From: Fluviibacter phosphoraccumulans_A
GTDB lineage: Bacteria; Pseudomonadota; Gammaproteobacteria; Burkholderiales; Rhodocyclaceae
Direction: 5' to 3'
Assembly (NCBI GenBank): GCA_036287865.1
Contig: CP126743.1
Coordinates: 434,001-498,000 of the forward strand
DNA length: 64,000 nucleotides
Notes under the pieces: generated by a model
Databases searched by the model: none
Told to the model about the DNA's origin: nothing
What the model saw: the letters and a program-made list of their open reading frames with translations, nothing else
Part shown: piece by piece, positions 1 to 10,025 of the stretch
How positions within the stretch are numbered: the first letter of the stretch is position 1
How the letters are laid out: every line of letters begins with the position of its first letter
Position numbers and translations under genes: made by a program

Positions 1-1607
1 TTGGCATGTTTGAAGAGGCGGTCATAAAGACGGACTTCTGCTGCGCAGGCATGCGCGACCGAAACCCAGTGGCTATTGCCTTTGACTTTGTAGTTGTCGG
101 CGCCAGGCGTGCCACTCTTGGAGTCTTCGAAGTAAGTGGCGTAGACGGTGGTGACGTTGCCGTCGGCATCTTTATCGCAACCGGTACATTCAATGACAAA
201 ACCGTAACGTAGTCGGATTTTGTTGCCCGGATAGAGTCGGTGGAAGCCTTTGGGTGGTTCTTCGGCAAAGTCTTCACGCTCAATCCACAGTTCGCGCGAG
301 AATGGAATCTCACGTTTACCGAGTTCCGGATTGAGTGGATGGTTCGGCACGTGGCAGGTTTCCGACTGACCTTCGGGGTAATTCGTAATGACCAGTTTGA
401 TCGGGTCGAGTACGGCGATGCGGCGCTCGGCAGCGATGTTGAGGTCTTCACGCATGCAGTCTTCCAGCACAGTGTAATCGATCAGCGAGTCGGAGCGCGA
501 GACACCAATGCGCTCGGCAAAAAGCCGGAAGCCGGCTGGCGTGAAACCGCGGCGACGGGCGCCAACCAGTGTGGGCATGCGTGGATCGTCCCAGCCTTGT
601 ACGTGGTTTTCTTCGACAAGCTGGATGAGCTTGCGCTTGGACAGCACGACGTAGGTGAGGTTGAGGCGTGAGAACTCGTATTGCTGCGGCAGCGGGGTAT
701 TCAGACAGCCCAGTTCGGCCAGTTGCTCGTTCAGCCAGTTGTAGAGCGGACGATGCGACTCGAATTCCAGAGTGCAAATGGAGTGCGTAATGTTTTCCAG
801 GCTGTCTGACACGCCATGCGTAAAGTCGTATAGCGGGTAGATGCACCAGGTATCGCCGGTGCGATGGTGATGGGCATGACGAATGCGGTAGGCCAGCGGG
901 TCGCGCAAATTGATGTTGCCGGAAGACATGTCAATTTTTAGGCGCAGTACCAGGCTGCCATCACCGAATTCACCGGCTTTCATGCGGCGGAAAAGATCCA
1001 GGCTCTCGGCGGCGGGACGGTCACGCCACGGCGAATTGGTGCCCGGCTGCGTTAGCGTGCCGCGGTTCTGGCGAATCTCGTCTGCACTTTGCTCGTCAAC
1101 ATAGGCATGCCCGGCTTCGATGAGTTTTTCGGCGAATTCGTATAGCCAGTCGAAATAATCTGAGGCGAAGTAAAGATTGGTTTCGTTCTGGAATTGCCAG
1201 CCAAAGCCCAGCCACTTCACCGATTCAATAATCGAATCAACGTATTCCTGTTCTTCTTTGGCCGGGTTGGTGTCATCAAAGCGCATGTGGCACGCGCCAC
1301 CAAAGCGCTCGGCCAGGCCGAAGTTCAGACAGATGGATTTGGCGTGGCCAAAGTGCAGGTAACCGTTTGGTTCGGGCGGAAAGCGCGTGCGGATCGCCGC
1401 GGGATCTAGCGCGCCCGCCTTTTGCTGAGCCGCAGGGCCGGGTTTGTCCGACCAGTGACGCGCGGCATATTTGCTATCCGCCAGTGTTTGCTCGACCACC
1501 TGAATGAGAAAGTTAGAAGCGGCTGGCAGTTTTTCAGCGTTATCCGTAGCAGGAGATTTGGCGTGGCCCACGTTGGCGTCACTAGAAGTAAAAATATTGA
1601 GATGCAT
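1..1607 (-). CDS. glnS: Glutaminyl-tRNA synthetase, 5' part (runs off left edge)
   Basis: Class I aminoacyl-tRNA synthetase that charges tRNA-Gln with glutamine in the cytoplasm. About 535 residues are present; the 3' end lies beyond the window. The HIGH-type signature (PPEPNGYLHFGH) sits near residues 78-88 and the KMSKS-type motif (VLSKRKL) near residue 320, followed by the start of the anticodon-binding beta-barrel region. The start is the ATG at 1607, which gives a roughly 75-residue lead before the HIGH motif, normal for bacterial GlnRS. It is divergent from the hrpA pseudogene with only 41 bp between them. The reading frame is clean across the whole visible part, in contrast to its neighbour. 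Confidence 0.95.
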   Translation of the reverse strand, partial: MHLNIFTSSDANVGHAKSPATDNAEKLPAASNFLIQVVEQTLADSKYAARHWSDKPGPAAQQKAGALDPAAIRTRFPPEPNGYLHFGHAKSICLNFGLAERFGGACHMRFDDTNPAKEEQEYVDSIIESVKWLGFGWQFQNETNLYFASDYFDWLYEFAEKLIEAGHAYVDEQSADEIRQNRGTLTQPGTNSPWRDRPAAESLDLFRRMKAGEFGDGSLVLRLKIDMSSGNINLRDPLAYRIRHAHHHRTGDTWCIYPLYDFTHGVSDSLENITHSICTLEFESHRPLYNWLNEQLAELGCLNTPLPQQYEFSRLNLTYVVLSKRKLIQLVEENHVQGWDDPRMPTLVGARRRGFTPAGFRLFAERIGVSRSDSLIDYTVLEDCMREDLNIAAERRIAVLDPIKLVITNYPEGQSETCHVPNHPLNPELGKREIPFSRELWIEREDFAEEPPKGFHRLYPGNKIRLRYGFVIECTGCDKDADGNVTTVYATYFEDSKSGTPGADNYKVKGNSHWVSVAHACAAEVRLYDRLFKHA

Positions 1608-1648
1608 TTTACCGCATTCACCCCTGCGCGACCACTAAAATAACGGGT

Positions 1649-4600
1649 ATGAGAGGTACGTCTTCCCCCAAAATCGTCGCCCAGATTGCTGTTCGCGAGG
1701 CGCGTTTGGCTGCAATGGCGGGAAAGATCCGTTTTCCCGAAGCCTTACCGGTGAGTGCGCGCAAGGAAGAGATTGCGGCCGTGATTAAAGCGCACCCGGT
1801 GGTGATTGTCTGTGGCGAAACAGGTTCCGGTAAAACGACCTAGTTGCCTAAGATCTGCCTTGAATTAGGGCGCGGCGTACAGGGCATGATTGGCCATACG
1901 CAGCCTCGCCGACTGGCGGCACGTTCAGTCGCGAAGCGCGTGGCGGAGGAGCTGGATACCCGTATTGGTGAAGGCGTGGGTGTCAAAATTCGCTTTCAGG
2001 ATCGAACGGCACCGGATTCGTTGATTAAGCTGATGATGGACGGCATTCTGCTAGCCGAGTCGCAGCATGATCCGCTGCTTAAAGCCTACGATACGATCAT
2101 TATTGATGAAGCGCATGAACGTAGCCTGAACATTGATTTCCTGCTGGGGTATCTGAAGCGACTGTTGCAGAAGCGGCCGAATCTCAAGGTGGTGATCACT
2201 TCGGCCACGATTGATGCCGAACGCTTCGCGCAGCATTTCTCTATCAATGGACAGCCGGCCCCGGTCATTGAAGTCTCTGGCCGTTTGTATCCGGTCGAGG
2301 TACGTTGGCGGCCGATCGAAGATCCGCGGGAACAGAAAGCCGCAGAGAAGTCCAGGCTGGTATCTACCCGTGAATCCTTGAAATCAAGCCGCGAAGCACG
2401 TGAGGCTGATGAAGACCGGCTTTATGAAGCCATCAGCGATGCGGTTGATGAGCTGTCCCGCGTTGGGCAAAATTCGGGGCAAGGCTCAGGTGATGTGCTC
2501 GTTTTTCTACCGGGCGAACGTGAGATTCGCGATGTTGCCGAGGTGTTGCGTAAGCGACATCCACCGCACACTGAAATTCTGCCCCTGTATTCGCGGCTCT
2601 CGGCGGAGGAGCAGGATCGGGTGTTCCGGGGGCATAGCGGACGACGCGTAGTGCTGGCAACGAACGTGGCAGAAACTTCGCTCACGGTGCCCGGCATCCG
2701 TTATGTGGTCGATGCCGGGTTGGCACGGGTGAAGTGCTATTCGTATCGGAGCAAGGTCGAACAGCTGCAGATCGAAAAGATTTCGCGGGCCGCAGCGCGG
2801 CAACGCGCGGGTCGCTGTGGCCGTGTGGCAGAGGGTATCTGCATCCGTTTATACGATGAGCAGGACTTCGATGCCCGGGATGAGTTTACTGATTCGGAAA
2901 TTCTGCGCTCATCCCTGGCCAGTGTGATTTTGCGGATGCTGGATCTGAAGCTGGGCGACGTGACCCAGTTTCCATTTATTGAACCGCCCCCTGAAAAAGC
3001 GATTCGTGATGGCTTGGCTTTGCTGCAAGAGCTGGGTGCGGTTGATGGGCAGTAGCAACTCACGGTGATCTGGCGTGATCTGGCGCGGCTACCACTGGAT
3101 TCGCGCTTGGGGCGGATGGTGCTGGCCGCCCGGGAGAACCACTGTTTAACCGAGTTAATGATTATTGCCAGTGCGTTGGGGGCTCAGGATCCGCGGGTGC
3201 GGCCACCCGAGCAGCCTCAGGCCGCCGATGAAGCGCATCGGCGCATGATGTTCGGCCTGGAAGAGCAGTCCGAGTTTACGGCCTGGTTGAAGCTCTGGGC
3301 CTGGTATGACGAAGCGATGAAACACAACTCGTCACGAAAGTTGACGCAGTTGTGCCAGAAGCATTTTCTGTCGGTGCTACGCTTGCGTGAGTGGCACGAT
3401 ATCCATGGCCAGTTGCATACATTGGCCGGCGAGCTGGGTTGGAAATTCAATGCCACACTAGCCACCTATGAACAGATCCATCGTGCGTTATTAACCGGCT
3501 TGCTCGGTAATATCGGGTGCAAGTCGGAAGAGAAAGGCGATTACCTTGGCGCGCGGCATCCGGTTTGTGGTGCACCCCGGCTCATATTTGCAGAAGAAGG
3601 CCGGCAAATGGATTGTGGCAGCCGAATTGGCAGAGACGTCACGTTTGTTTGCACGGTGTGTGGCTCGGGTTAACCCGGAGTGGATCGAACAGATCGGGGA
3701 ACACCTGATTCGCCGCAGTTATAGTGAACCACATTGGGAAAAGAAGGCCATGCAGGTCGTGGCGTTTGAGCGGACCACCTTGCATGGGCTGACACTACAG
3801 GCAAAGCGTCGTGTGCACTATGGGCCATTGGATGTAGCGGCATCCCGCGAGATTTTTATCCGGGAAGGCCTGGTGGCAGGAGAAATTGATCAGGCGTGGA
3901 TCAATCGCTGGCCGTTTTTTCAGCACAATCAGAAACTCATTACAGACATCGAGCAACTGGAGCATAAACAGCGCCGTCAGGATGTGCTGGTGGATGATGC
4001 GTTGATTGAAGCGTTCTACGATGCCCGTATTCCGGCAGATGTGGTCAACGGTGCCGGGTTTGATGCCTGGCGCCGTGACGCAGAAAAAGCCAATCCCAAG
4101 TTGCTCTATCTGAACCGTGATGATCTGATGCGTCATGAAGCGGGTAGTGTGACGACGGATAAGTTTCCGCCGGAAATTGTGATGAACGGCGTACGTTACG
4201 ACTTGTCGTACCACTTTGCGCCGGGCGCTAACGATGATGGCGTGACGCTGACTTTGCCGTTGGCCCACTTGAACCGCATATCACCAGAAGCGTGCGAATG
4301 GCTCGTGCCCGGGTTGTTGCGTGACAAAGTATTGCAGCTGCTAAAAAACCTGCCGCAGCGCTATCGTAGCAAGCTGGTGCCGTTGCCGACCTTTGCGGAT
4401 GAGTTTATTGAAGCACAGGTGGCAAAAAGAACTGCAGCTAAAGATCAAAGTGAAACCGGTTTGTTGACTGCATTGATTCATCACATTCTGTTCGAACGTG
4501 GTTTGAATGCGCGCGGTTGGATGTTAACGCCAGATGCCTTTGCGCCGGAGTCATTGCCTGCGCATTTACAGATGAATTTTAAACTAGTGGATGGCGACGG

Positions 4601-5552
4601 GCGTCAACGTGAGCAGTCGCGTAGTCTGACTGATTTGCGTGCAGGCTGGGCGCAGGAAGCCCGGGAGGCCTTTAGCCAATCGGCTCAAGCGGCCGTGCAG
4701 GCGGTGGCACAACAAACGGCGCATGAAAACACCGCAGCATCGCCAACAGATACTGCGCCAGCGCAAAATGCCGGCATCATCAGCTGGTCGTTCGGGCAGT
4801 TGCCAGAGTTTATGGAATTAACAGTCGATGGGCAGACGCTATTTGGCTATCCGGCGTTGCATGATGAGGGTGATTTGGTATCGATTCGCGTATTTGATTC
4901 GCCTGACGTGGCAAAAGACATTCATCGACAGGGCTTGTTGCGCCTGTTTGCCATAGCGTTACAGGAGCCGTTTAAAGGCTTTGATAAACAACTGCACAAA
5001 GATAGTGAACTGGGCATGCGTTATATGCCGTTGGGTGATGCCGCAGAATTGGCCCAGCAGATTGTCTGGTGCGCACTAGAGCAAGCCTGTTTGCCTGATT
5101 CGGAAAAGTCGGAAAAAACTGGCCAAAGAGCGCCGATGAATTTGCAGAGGCGGCACGCCGTGGGCGAGAGCGCTTTGGGCTGTTGATTCAAGAGTTGTTA
5201 CGACTGGTGACGCCGACCTTTGTGCGGGGTATCGGGCGCGATCAGCTGCAACATGTGCTGCGTTATCTCAAAGCACACACGGTACGGCTGGATCGTTTGA
5301 AAAGCGGGGGTGCACCTGCGCAGGCACGTGATGAGGCGGCGCTCGCTGAATGGTCGGGTTTATGGGCAGTCTTATGAGCGTCGTGCGCGCGATCTGGCGC
5401 GTGCCGGTGTGCAGGATGAGCGGTTAAATCAATTCCGCTGGCAACTAGAAGAGTTACGGGTTAGCCTGTTTGCACAGGAGTTAAAAACGCCGTTGCCGGT
5501 TTCTGTGAAACGTTTGGAAAAAGCCTGGCAGCAATTGGGCCATGGGTCGTAG
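1649..5552 (+). pseudogene. hrpA: ATP-dependent RNA helicase HrpA, disrupted by two stops and three frameshifts
   Basis: The total span (3.9 kb, about 1300 codons) equals a full-length HrpA, a DEAH-box RNA helicase. Visible parts in order: Walker A GETGSGKTT, the DEAH box in IIDEAHERS, the SAT motif TSATIDAERF, the helicase C domain, then the long HrpA-specific C-terminal region. The reading frame is broken by an in-frame TAG at 1841-1843, exactly where the family has Gln after GKTT, and by a TAG at 3053-3055. Frame changes occur near 3550 (in a GC-repeat run), near 5115 (close to an A6 run) and near 5350. Homology continues cleanly on both sides of each lesion, so this is one recently inactivated gene, not several small ones. 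It is divergent from glnS and ends 9 bp before the EI24 gene. Confidence 0.93.
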
Positions 5553-5561
5553 GGGAAAATT

Positions 5562-6344
5562 TTGGATCTGATTTTTGTGACACGGGTTTTCTGGCGCAGT
5601 CTGGCATCGGTGCGTAATCCGGCGCTATGGAAGTTGCTCATGTTGCCGGTGGCCGTTGCCGTGGGTGTGTTTGTTGTGTTGTTGACAACAGCTTTGCAGC
5701 CGCTGTCGGCGCAGTTTTTACTCGTAGCGCCAGCCACCTGGCTGGCAGGTATTGGCTGGACGGGTGTGGCAGAAATTTTCGCCTGGGTGGCTGCCTGGCT
5801 GATGATCTTCGCTATTAGCTATGGCTGTGCGGCATTTTTTTCCGGGTTGGTCATTGTGAGCCGCCTAGTGGATTGGCTCGGCAAGTCGGCTTATCCGCAA
5901 GTGCGGCACCATGGCTCGGATCGCCTCGTGCAATCGATATGGGTGAGCGTTTCAAGTACGGCGATTTACCTGTTTGGTTGGTTGCTTACGTTACCGCTGT
6001 GGTTGGTGCCCGGCTTGGCGTTTGTGTTGCCCGTGGGTTGGCTGGCCTGGTTCAATGCGCGGACGCTGACATTTGATGCCCTAACGAGTCATGCGGATGA
6101 TGCGGAGTTGCGGGCGCTGCGTCGTCGCTATCGCGGTAGCTTTTTTGTGATCGGTGGCGTGGGCGCGCTGATGGCGCACATTCCGATTCTTGGCTTCTTT
6201 GCAGCCTCGTTTACGGCGCTGATGTTTGCGGTAGCTGCTATGGAGGCGTTGAGCCTGGCACGTGGCCAGAATGATGGTGCGGGCGAGGTTGTGGAAGGTG
6301 AAGTTGTTTTCACCAGCGAAAATACCGGGAGCCGATTGCGATGA
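5562..6344 (+). CDS. EI24/CysZ-like multi-pass membrane protein
   Basis: A 260-residue inner-membrane protein of the EI24 domain family, which includes the sulfate transporter CysZ; the substrate of this betaproteobacterial branch is not established. Hydrophobic helices lie near residues 24-46, 65-100, 125-160 and 190-225, separated by a conserved-looking polar loop (YPQVRHHGSDRL). The C-terminus is short and acidic. The start is a TTG at 5562, just after the hrpA stop. The next gene (MoaB/CinA-like) begins inside its stop codon (ATGA at 6341), so the two were co-transcribed. No lesion is visible in this frame. Confidence 0.8.
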   Translation: MDLIFVTRVFWRSLASVRNPALWKLLMLPVAVAVGVFVVLLTTALQPLSAQFLLVAPATWLAGIGWTGVAEIFAWVAAWLMIFAISYGCAAFFSGLVIVSRLVDWLGKSAYPQVRHHGSDRLVQSIWVSVSSTAIYLFGWLLTLPLWLVPGLAFVLPVGWLAWFNARTLTFDALTSHADDAELRALRRRYRGSFFVIGGVGALMAHIPILGFFAASFTALMFAVAAMEALSLARGQNDGAGEVVEGEVVFTSENTGSRLR

Positions 6345-7119
6345 GTGAATTGAAAATGCCGACATTTGGCGCAGTGATTATTGGCGACGAAATTCTGTCC
6401 GGCAAACGTACCGACAAACATTTCGCCTGGCTGGCCGGTGTGATGGCACAGCGCGGTTTGCGCCTCTCATGGGTAGAGTATCTGGGGGATGATCGCGCGC
6501 GATTGGCCTCGGTTTTTAAACGAACGCGTGCAGCTGGTGACGTGGTGTTTTCTTTTGGCGGGATTGGCAATACGCCGGATGACCATACGCACCAGGCGGC
6601 CGTGGAAGCGTTCGGGGTGCCCCTCGTGTTACATCCGGATGCCGAGCGGGAAATTCGAGCACGCTTTGCGGCCGAAGAAGTGACGCCGCAACGTTTATTG
6701 CTGGGCACCTTTCCAGCTGAGTCGGCCATTATTCCGAATCCGTTTAACCGGATTCCCGGTTTCATGATGCATCAGCATTATTTTGTGCCAGGTTTTCCGC
6801 AAATGGCGCACCCGATGCTCGAATGGGTGCTGGATACCTATTACAGCGCCTATTTCAATCGTGAGCCGGATGTCGATCGGGCGATTCTATTAACGGGCGA
6901 CGGTGTGCATATGAAAGTGCGTTGCTTGATTTGATGGAGCGTATCGTCGCCGCTTATCCAGATCTGCGGTTGTTCTCTCTACCATTGTTAACCAATGAAG
7001 GCGTGCGTCGCCATCTGGAATTGGGCGTGGCGGGGCCTGCGGCACGCGTAGAGCAGGCATTACAGGAAATTATTGCGGACGTGGATCGTCGACAGCTGAC
7101 CTGGTGTTACCGAGACTAA
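6341..7119 (+). pseudogene. Molybdopterin-binding (MoaB/CinA N-terminal type) protein, frameshifted
   Basis: The N-terminal part (from MPTFGAVIIGDEILSGKRTDKH) is a typical MoCF/CinA-type fold with the FSFGGIGNTPDDHT loop. This family is annotated as competence/damage-inducible protein A or MPT-binding protein. The frame is lost near 6905: the first frame stops at about 6934, while the expected continuation (YESALLDLMERIV, then LFSLPLLTNEG and RRHLELGV) resumes in another frame and ends at 7119. The full length would be about 259 residues, normal for the short form lacking the C-terminal deamidase domain. It overlaps the upstream EI24 gene by ATGA. A single-base sequencing error cannot be excluded for this one gene, but it lies in a neighbourhood of broken genes. 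Confidence 0.8.
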
Positions 7120-7149
7120 GGGTTCTAAGCAGCAAGCGGTTGCAGCGCG

Positions 7150-7806
7150 TTATTTGCCCGGGCTGATCACTGCTTTAGCTCGGCCATCCGGCGCATTGCT
7201 GATAGTGGGTGCAGTCGTGCTTGGTTGCGTGGCTTTGCTTGGTGCCGGTATAAACTCTGTTGGTTTGGGTGGGTGGGGTGCTGGTGCGGGTTGCGCCGGT
7301 AGTGATTTGCCAACTTCCGGAATAGGCTGGCCTTTGGCCAGGATCTGATAACGTTCCGTGACGTTGTCGTAAATGATGACTTCGCCTTTGGCGTCATCGG
7401 TAGAAGTCTTGATGCGTGCCTGGTCAAAGAAGATGAATTTATCGGTGCGGTCATCGTATTCGATGCGCTCACCCCAGCCTTCCATCCAGCCTTTACCATC
7501 GTTTTCGCGTTGTTTTACATGGGCTAGTTTTTGGGCTGAGCCGGTGGCGACACTTTTGTTAAAGCCGGCGGCATCCTGCTTGATGGCAACCTTATCCGCC
7601 GTCAGTAGACGAGACCCCTGGGTCATGCGCACCTGGCCGATATAGTTGTAGAGCTTCCGGTATTCGTCCATGTTGGCGCTATTGGAACGAAAGTCCATTG
7701 GCTTGCTGCTATCTGTTTTATCGGCCAACGCGGGTGTCACTAAGAGTGTTGCAAGCGCTGTGGCAAGCAATAATTGAGGCAGGCGAAGCAGACGTGGCAT
7801 AGGCAT
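7150..7806 (-). CDS. lptA: LPS transport periplasmic protein LptA
   Basis: A 218-residue periplasmic bridge protein that carries lipopolysaccharide from the inner-membrane LptBFGC complex to LptDE. A signal peptide (hydrophobic stretch ending TPALA) precedes an OstA-type beta-jellyroll with motifs such as ANMDEYRKLYNYIGQVRMTQG and EYDDRTDKFIFFDQARI in order. The tail is a Pro/Ala-rich, presumably disordered extension. The start ATG overlaps the lptC stop (TGATG at 7804-7808), so the two are translationally coupled. Downstream, where lptB normally follows in this group, lies only the convergent end of the broken MoaB/CinA-like gene. Confidence 0.92.
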   Translation of the reverse strand: MPMPRLLRLPQLLLATALATLLVTPALADKTDSSKPMDFRSNSANMDEYRKLYNYIGQVRMTQGSRLLTADKVAIKQDAAGFNKSVATGSAQKLAHVKQRENDGKGWMEGWGERIEYDDRTDKFIFFDQARIKTSTDDAKGEVIIYDNVTERYQILAKGQPIPEVGKSLPAQPAPAPHPPKPTEFIPAPSKATQPSTTAPTISNAPDGRAKAVISPGK

Positions 7807-8411
7807 CAGCGTTTGTAGCTGCCGTTGACGTTGCTGTGGAAGCTAAACGTCTGCGTCACGTTATCTGCTTCGAAGCCAGTGCCGCTGATCCATGAACTGC
7901 TCTGCTGAACGCGTGCAAAGCCAGGTGTGCGGGCGCGCTCTTCGTCTACCAGCACATGCATGTGCGGTGCCGTAAGGGTGAGAGCTGGCTTGCCGCCTTG
8001 GGCAGGACGTACGACTTTAACATCACCGGTGAGATCGACCTCAGAGCCATCGCTATTCACCACGGCTTGATTGGCATTAACGGTAGACGTACCTGCGTTG
8101 ATGGTGAAGCGCTGTAAAAATGGTTTCTGGATAATCGAAGATTCGTCATCGGGGAAATGCCGAAGCTCTGCGCCACGTAGACCGGCCTTACGATTGCCGG
8201 CTTCGTCGTAGCTAATGGCATCAAAATGTTTAACGATGGTGTCGGGGTCGTGACGGAATCGGCCGCCGATATCGACAGGGTCTGCCGTCGCGACAATATT
8301 TAACCAGTAAGACAGCGCCGCTAGTATGAGCATTAGACCAATAGGAAATGCAGCAGTGACAATATCCCGTAAGACCGGTTGGACAACGTTGCCGGGTGTG
8401 CGACTGAACAT
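7806..8411 (-). CDS. lptC: LPS export inner-membrane protein LptC
   Basis: A 201-residue bitopic protein that anchors LptBFG to LptA. One N-terminal membrane helix (IVTAAFPIGLMLILAALSYW, about residues 16-35) is followed by a periplasmic beta-jellyroll (YDEAGNRKAGLRGAELRHFP, INAGTSTVNANQAVVNSDGS, DVKVVRP). The ATG at 8411 was chosen over upstream in-frame codons because it gives the usual short cytoplasmic lead and falls 2 bp after the kdsC stop. It sits between kdsC and lptA in the standard Kdo/LPS-transport operon order. Confidence 0.92.
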   Translation of the reverse strand: MFSRTPGNVVQPVLRDIVTAAFPIGLMLILAALSYWLNIVATADPVDIGGRFRHDPDTIVKHFDAISYDEAGNRKAGLRGAELRHFPDDESSIIQKPFLQRFTINAGTSTVNANQAVVNSDGSEVDLTGDVKVVRPAQGGKPALTLTAPHMHVLVDEERARTPGFARVQQSSSWISGTGFEADNVTQTFSFHSNVNGSYKR

Positions 8412-8413
8412 AC

Positions 8414-8929
8414 TTAGTGAATACCGCTGGTCAGAAACGCATCGAGCTTGTCTTGCGCCTGAAGAATGTGTTCGCAAACAGCTCGCACAGCACCTCTGCC
8501 ACCACATTCAACAGTGACCAGATCAGCGGTTTGTTTGACGATGCCAACGGCGTTGGCAGGGGCGGCCGAAAAGGCACAGGCCTTCATAACAGCCAGATCA
8601 ATCAGATCATCGCCCATAAAACCGGCTTGGGGAAAATCCAGGCCGGCTTCTTTGAGCCAGGTACTGAAGACTTTATGCTTGTTGCTGACGCCTTGGGCTA
8701 GATGGGTGATGCCCAGGTTTTTGGCGCGGTATTCAACGGCGGGCGATGAGCGTCCGGTGATCCAGCCGACAACGATGCCGGATTTCTGCAGCATGTGAAT
8801 ACCGGCACCATCCAGGGTGTAAAAGGTTTTTGTTTCGCTGCCATCGGGCAGATAGGTTAGGGTGCCATCGGTCATGACGCCATCGACATCGAAGGCCATA
8901 AACTTGAGAGATTTAAGGGCTTGTGACAT
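8414..8929 (-). CDS. kdsC: 3-deoxy-D-manno-octulosonate 8-phosphate phosphatase
   Basis: A HAD-superfamily phosphatase that dephosphorylates Kdo-8-phosphate to Kdo, the penultimate step before CMP-Kdo formation for the LPS inner core. At 171 residues it is a capless class C0 HAD protein that works as a tetramer. The nucleophile motif DVDGVMTDG is near residues 14-22, the motif II region is WITGRSS, and the metal-binding motif GDDLIDLAVM is near residues 105-114. The start overlaps the kdsD stop by one base (TGATG at 8929). The next gene, lptC, starts 2 bp after its stop. Confidence 0.95.
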   Translation of the reverse strand: MSQALKSLKFMAFDVDGVMTDGTLTYLPDGSETKTFYTLDGAGIHMLQKSGIVVGWITGRSSPAVEYRAKNLGITHLAQGVSNKHKVFSTWLKEAGLDFPQAGFMGDDLIDLAVMKACAFSAAPANAVGIVKQTADLVTVECGGRGAVRAVCEHILQAQDKLDAFLTSGIH

Positions 8930-9945
8930 CAGACGACCTTAGCTTTAAAGAGGTCGTGCATGTTGAGTGCGCCGGTCAGCGCGCCCTGTTCATCAACGAC
9001 GATGAGTTGATTAATGCGATGCTTTTCCATCAGCGCAACGGCTTCCACGGCGAGCTTCTCAGCGCGGATGGTTTTAGGCGCGGCCGTCATGACTTCGCTG
9101 ACTTTAACTGCCTGCAGATTGAGTTGTTTGCCGAAAGTGCGACGCAGGTCGCCATCGGTAAAGATTCCGAGCACATGGTCTTCCGGGTCACAGATGACGG
9201 TCATGCCCAAGCTGCCTCGGGAGATGGCCAGAACGGCATTGGCCAATGAGCTATCGGGCGTCACGCAGGGCAGGTCTGACTTGGCGTGCATGACATCGCG
9301 CACGTGCGTCAGCAGACGGCGGCCTAATGCACCACCGGGGTGGGACAGTGCAAAATCTTCCGGGCTAAAGCCACGTGCTTCGAGGAGCGCCACAGCCAAT
9401 GCATCACCCAGCGCCAGCGCGGCCGTGGTGCTGGTCGTGGGCGCCAGATTATGCGGGCAGGCTTCGCGCGCTACGCTGCCATCCAGCGCGACGTCGGCTT
9501 CTTTGGCCAGGGTGGATCGCGGGTTGCCTGTGAGTGCAATGATTTGTGTGCCGCGGCGGCGTAACACCGGAAGAATGCTTAGTAACTCTTCGGATTCGCC
9601 CGAGTAGGACAGTGCCAGAAACACATCGGCGCTGGTGATCATGCCCAGATCACCATGGCTGGCTTCAGCCGGGTGGACAAAGTAGGCCGTGGTGCCGGTC
9701 GAGGCAAAGGTCGCCGCCATCTTGCGGGCAACGTGACCCGATTTACCCATGCCGGAAACGATAACGCGCCCTTCGGTCGAGAGCATCAGTTGCACCGCCT
9801 GCACAAATGCGTCACCCAGACGAGGCGCTAATTCAAGCAGCGCTTCGGCTTCGGTTTGCAATACGCCGCGCGCCAGATTGAGAATCCGGTGGGCATCGGG
9901 TTTGGCAAAATTATTTGCTGCGTCAGCGGGTGGTTTTGCAGACAT
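8929..9945 (-). CDS. kdsD: Arabinose-5-phosphate isomerase (KdsD/KpsF)
   Basis: Converts ribulose-5-phosphate to arabinose-5-phosphate, the first committed step of Kdo synthesis. It has 338 residues: an N-terminal SIS sugar-isomerase domain (VIVSGMGKSGHVARKMAATF; HGDLGMITSADVFLALSYSGES) and two C-terminal CBS domains (about residues 205-335, with VICDPEDHVLGIFTDGDLRR and KHRINQLIVVDEQG). The ATG at 9945 gives the start MSAKPPADAANN; an upstream ATG at 9984 would add a poor 13-residue lead. It heads the kdsD-kdsC-lptC-lptA operon and is divergent from the antiporter gene with about 80 bp between them, which must hold both promoters. Confidence 0.94.
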   Translation of the reverse strand: MSAKPPADAANNFAKPDAHRILNLARGVLQTEAEALLELAPRLGDAFVQAVQLMLSTEGRVIVSGMGKSGHVARKMAATFASTGTTAYFVHPAEASHGDLGMITSADVFLALSYSGESEELLSILPVLRRRGTQIIALTGNPRSTLAKEADVALDGSVAREACPHNLAPTTSTTAALALGDALAVALLEARGFSPEDFALSHPGGALGRRLLTHVRDVMHAKSDLPCVTPDSSLANAVLAISRGSLGMTVICDPEDHVLGIFTDGDLRRTFGKQLNLQAVKVSEVMTAAPKTIRAEKLAVEAVALMEKHRINQLIVVDEQGALTGALNMHDLFKAKVV

Positions 9946-10025
9946 GGGTTGCGGCAGAGGTATGATTGAGTTTGAGTATAACAAACCAGCGGTATAAGCC
10001 TGCTGTCCATGATTTAGCGATTGCC

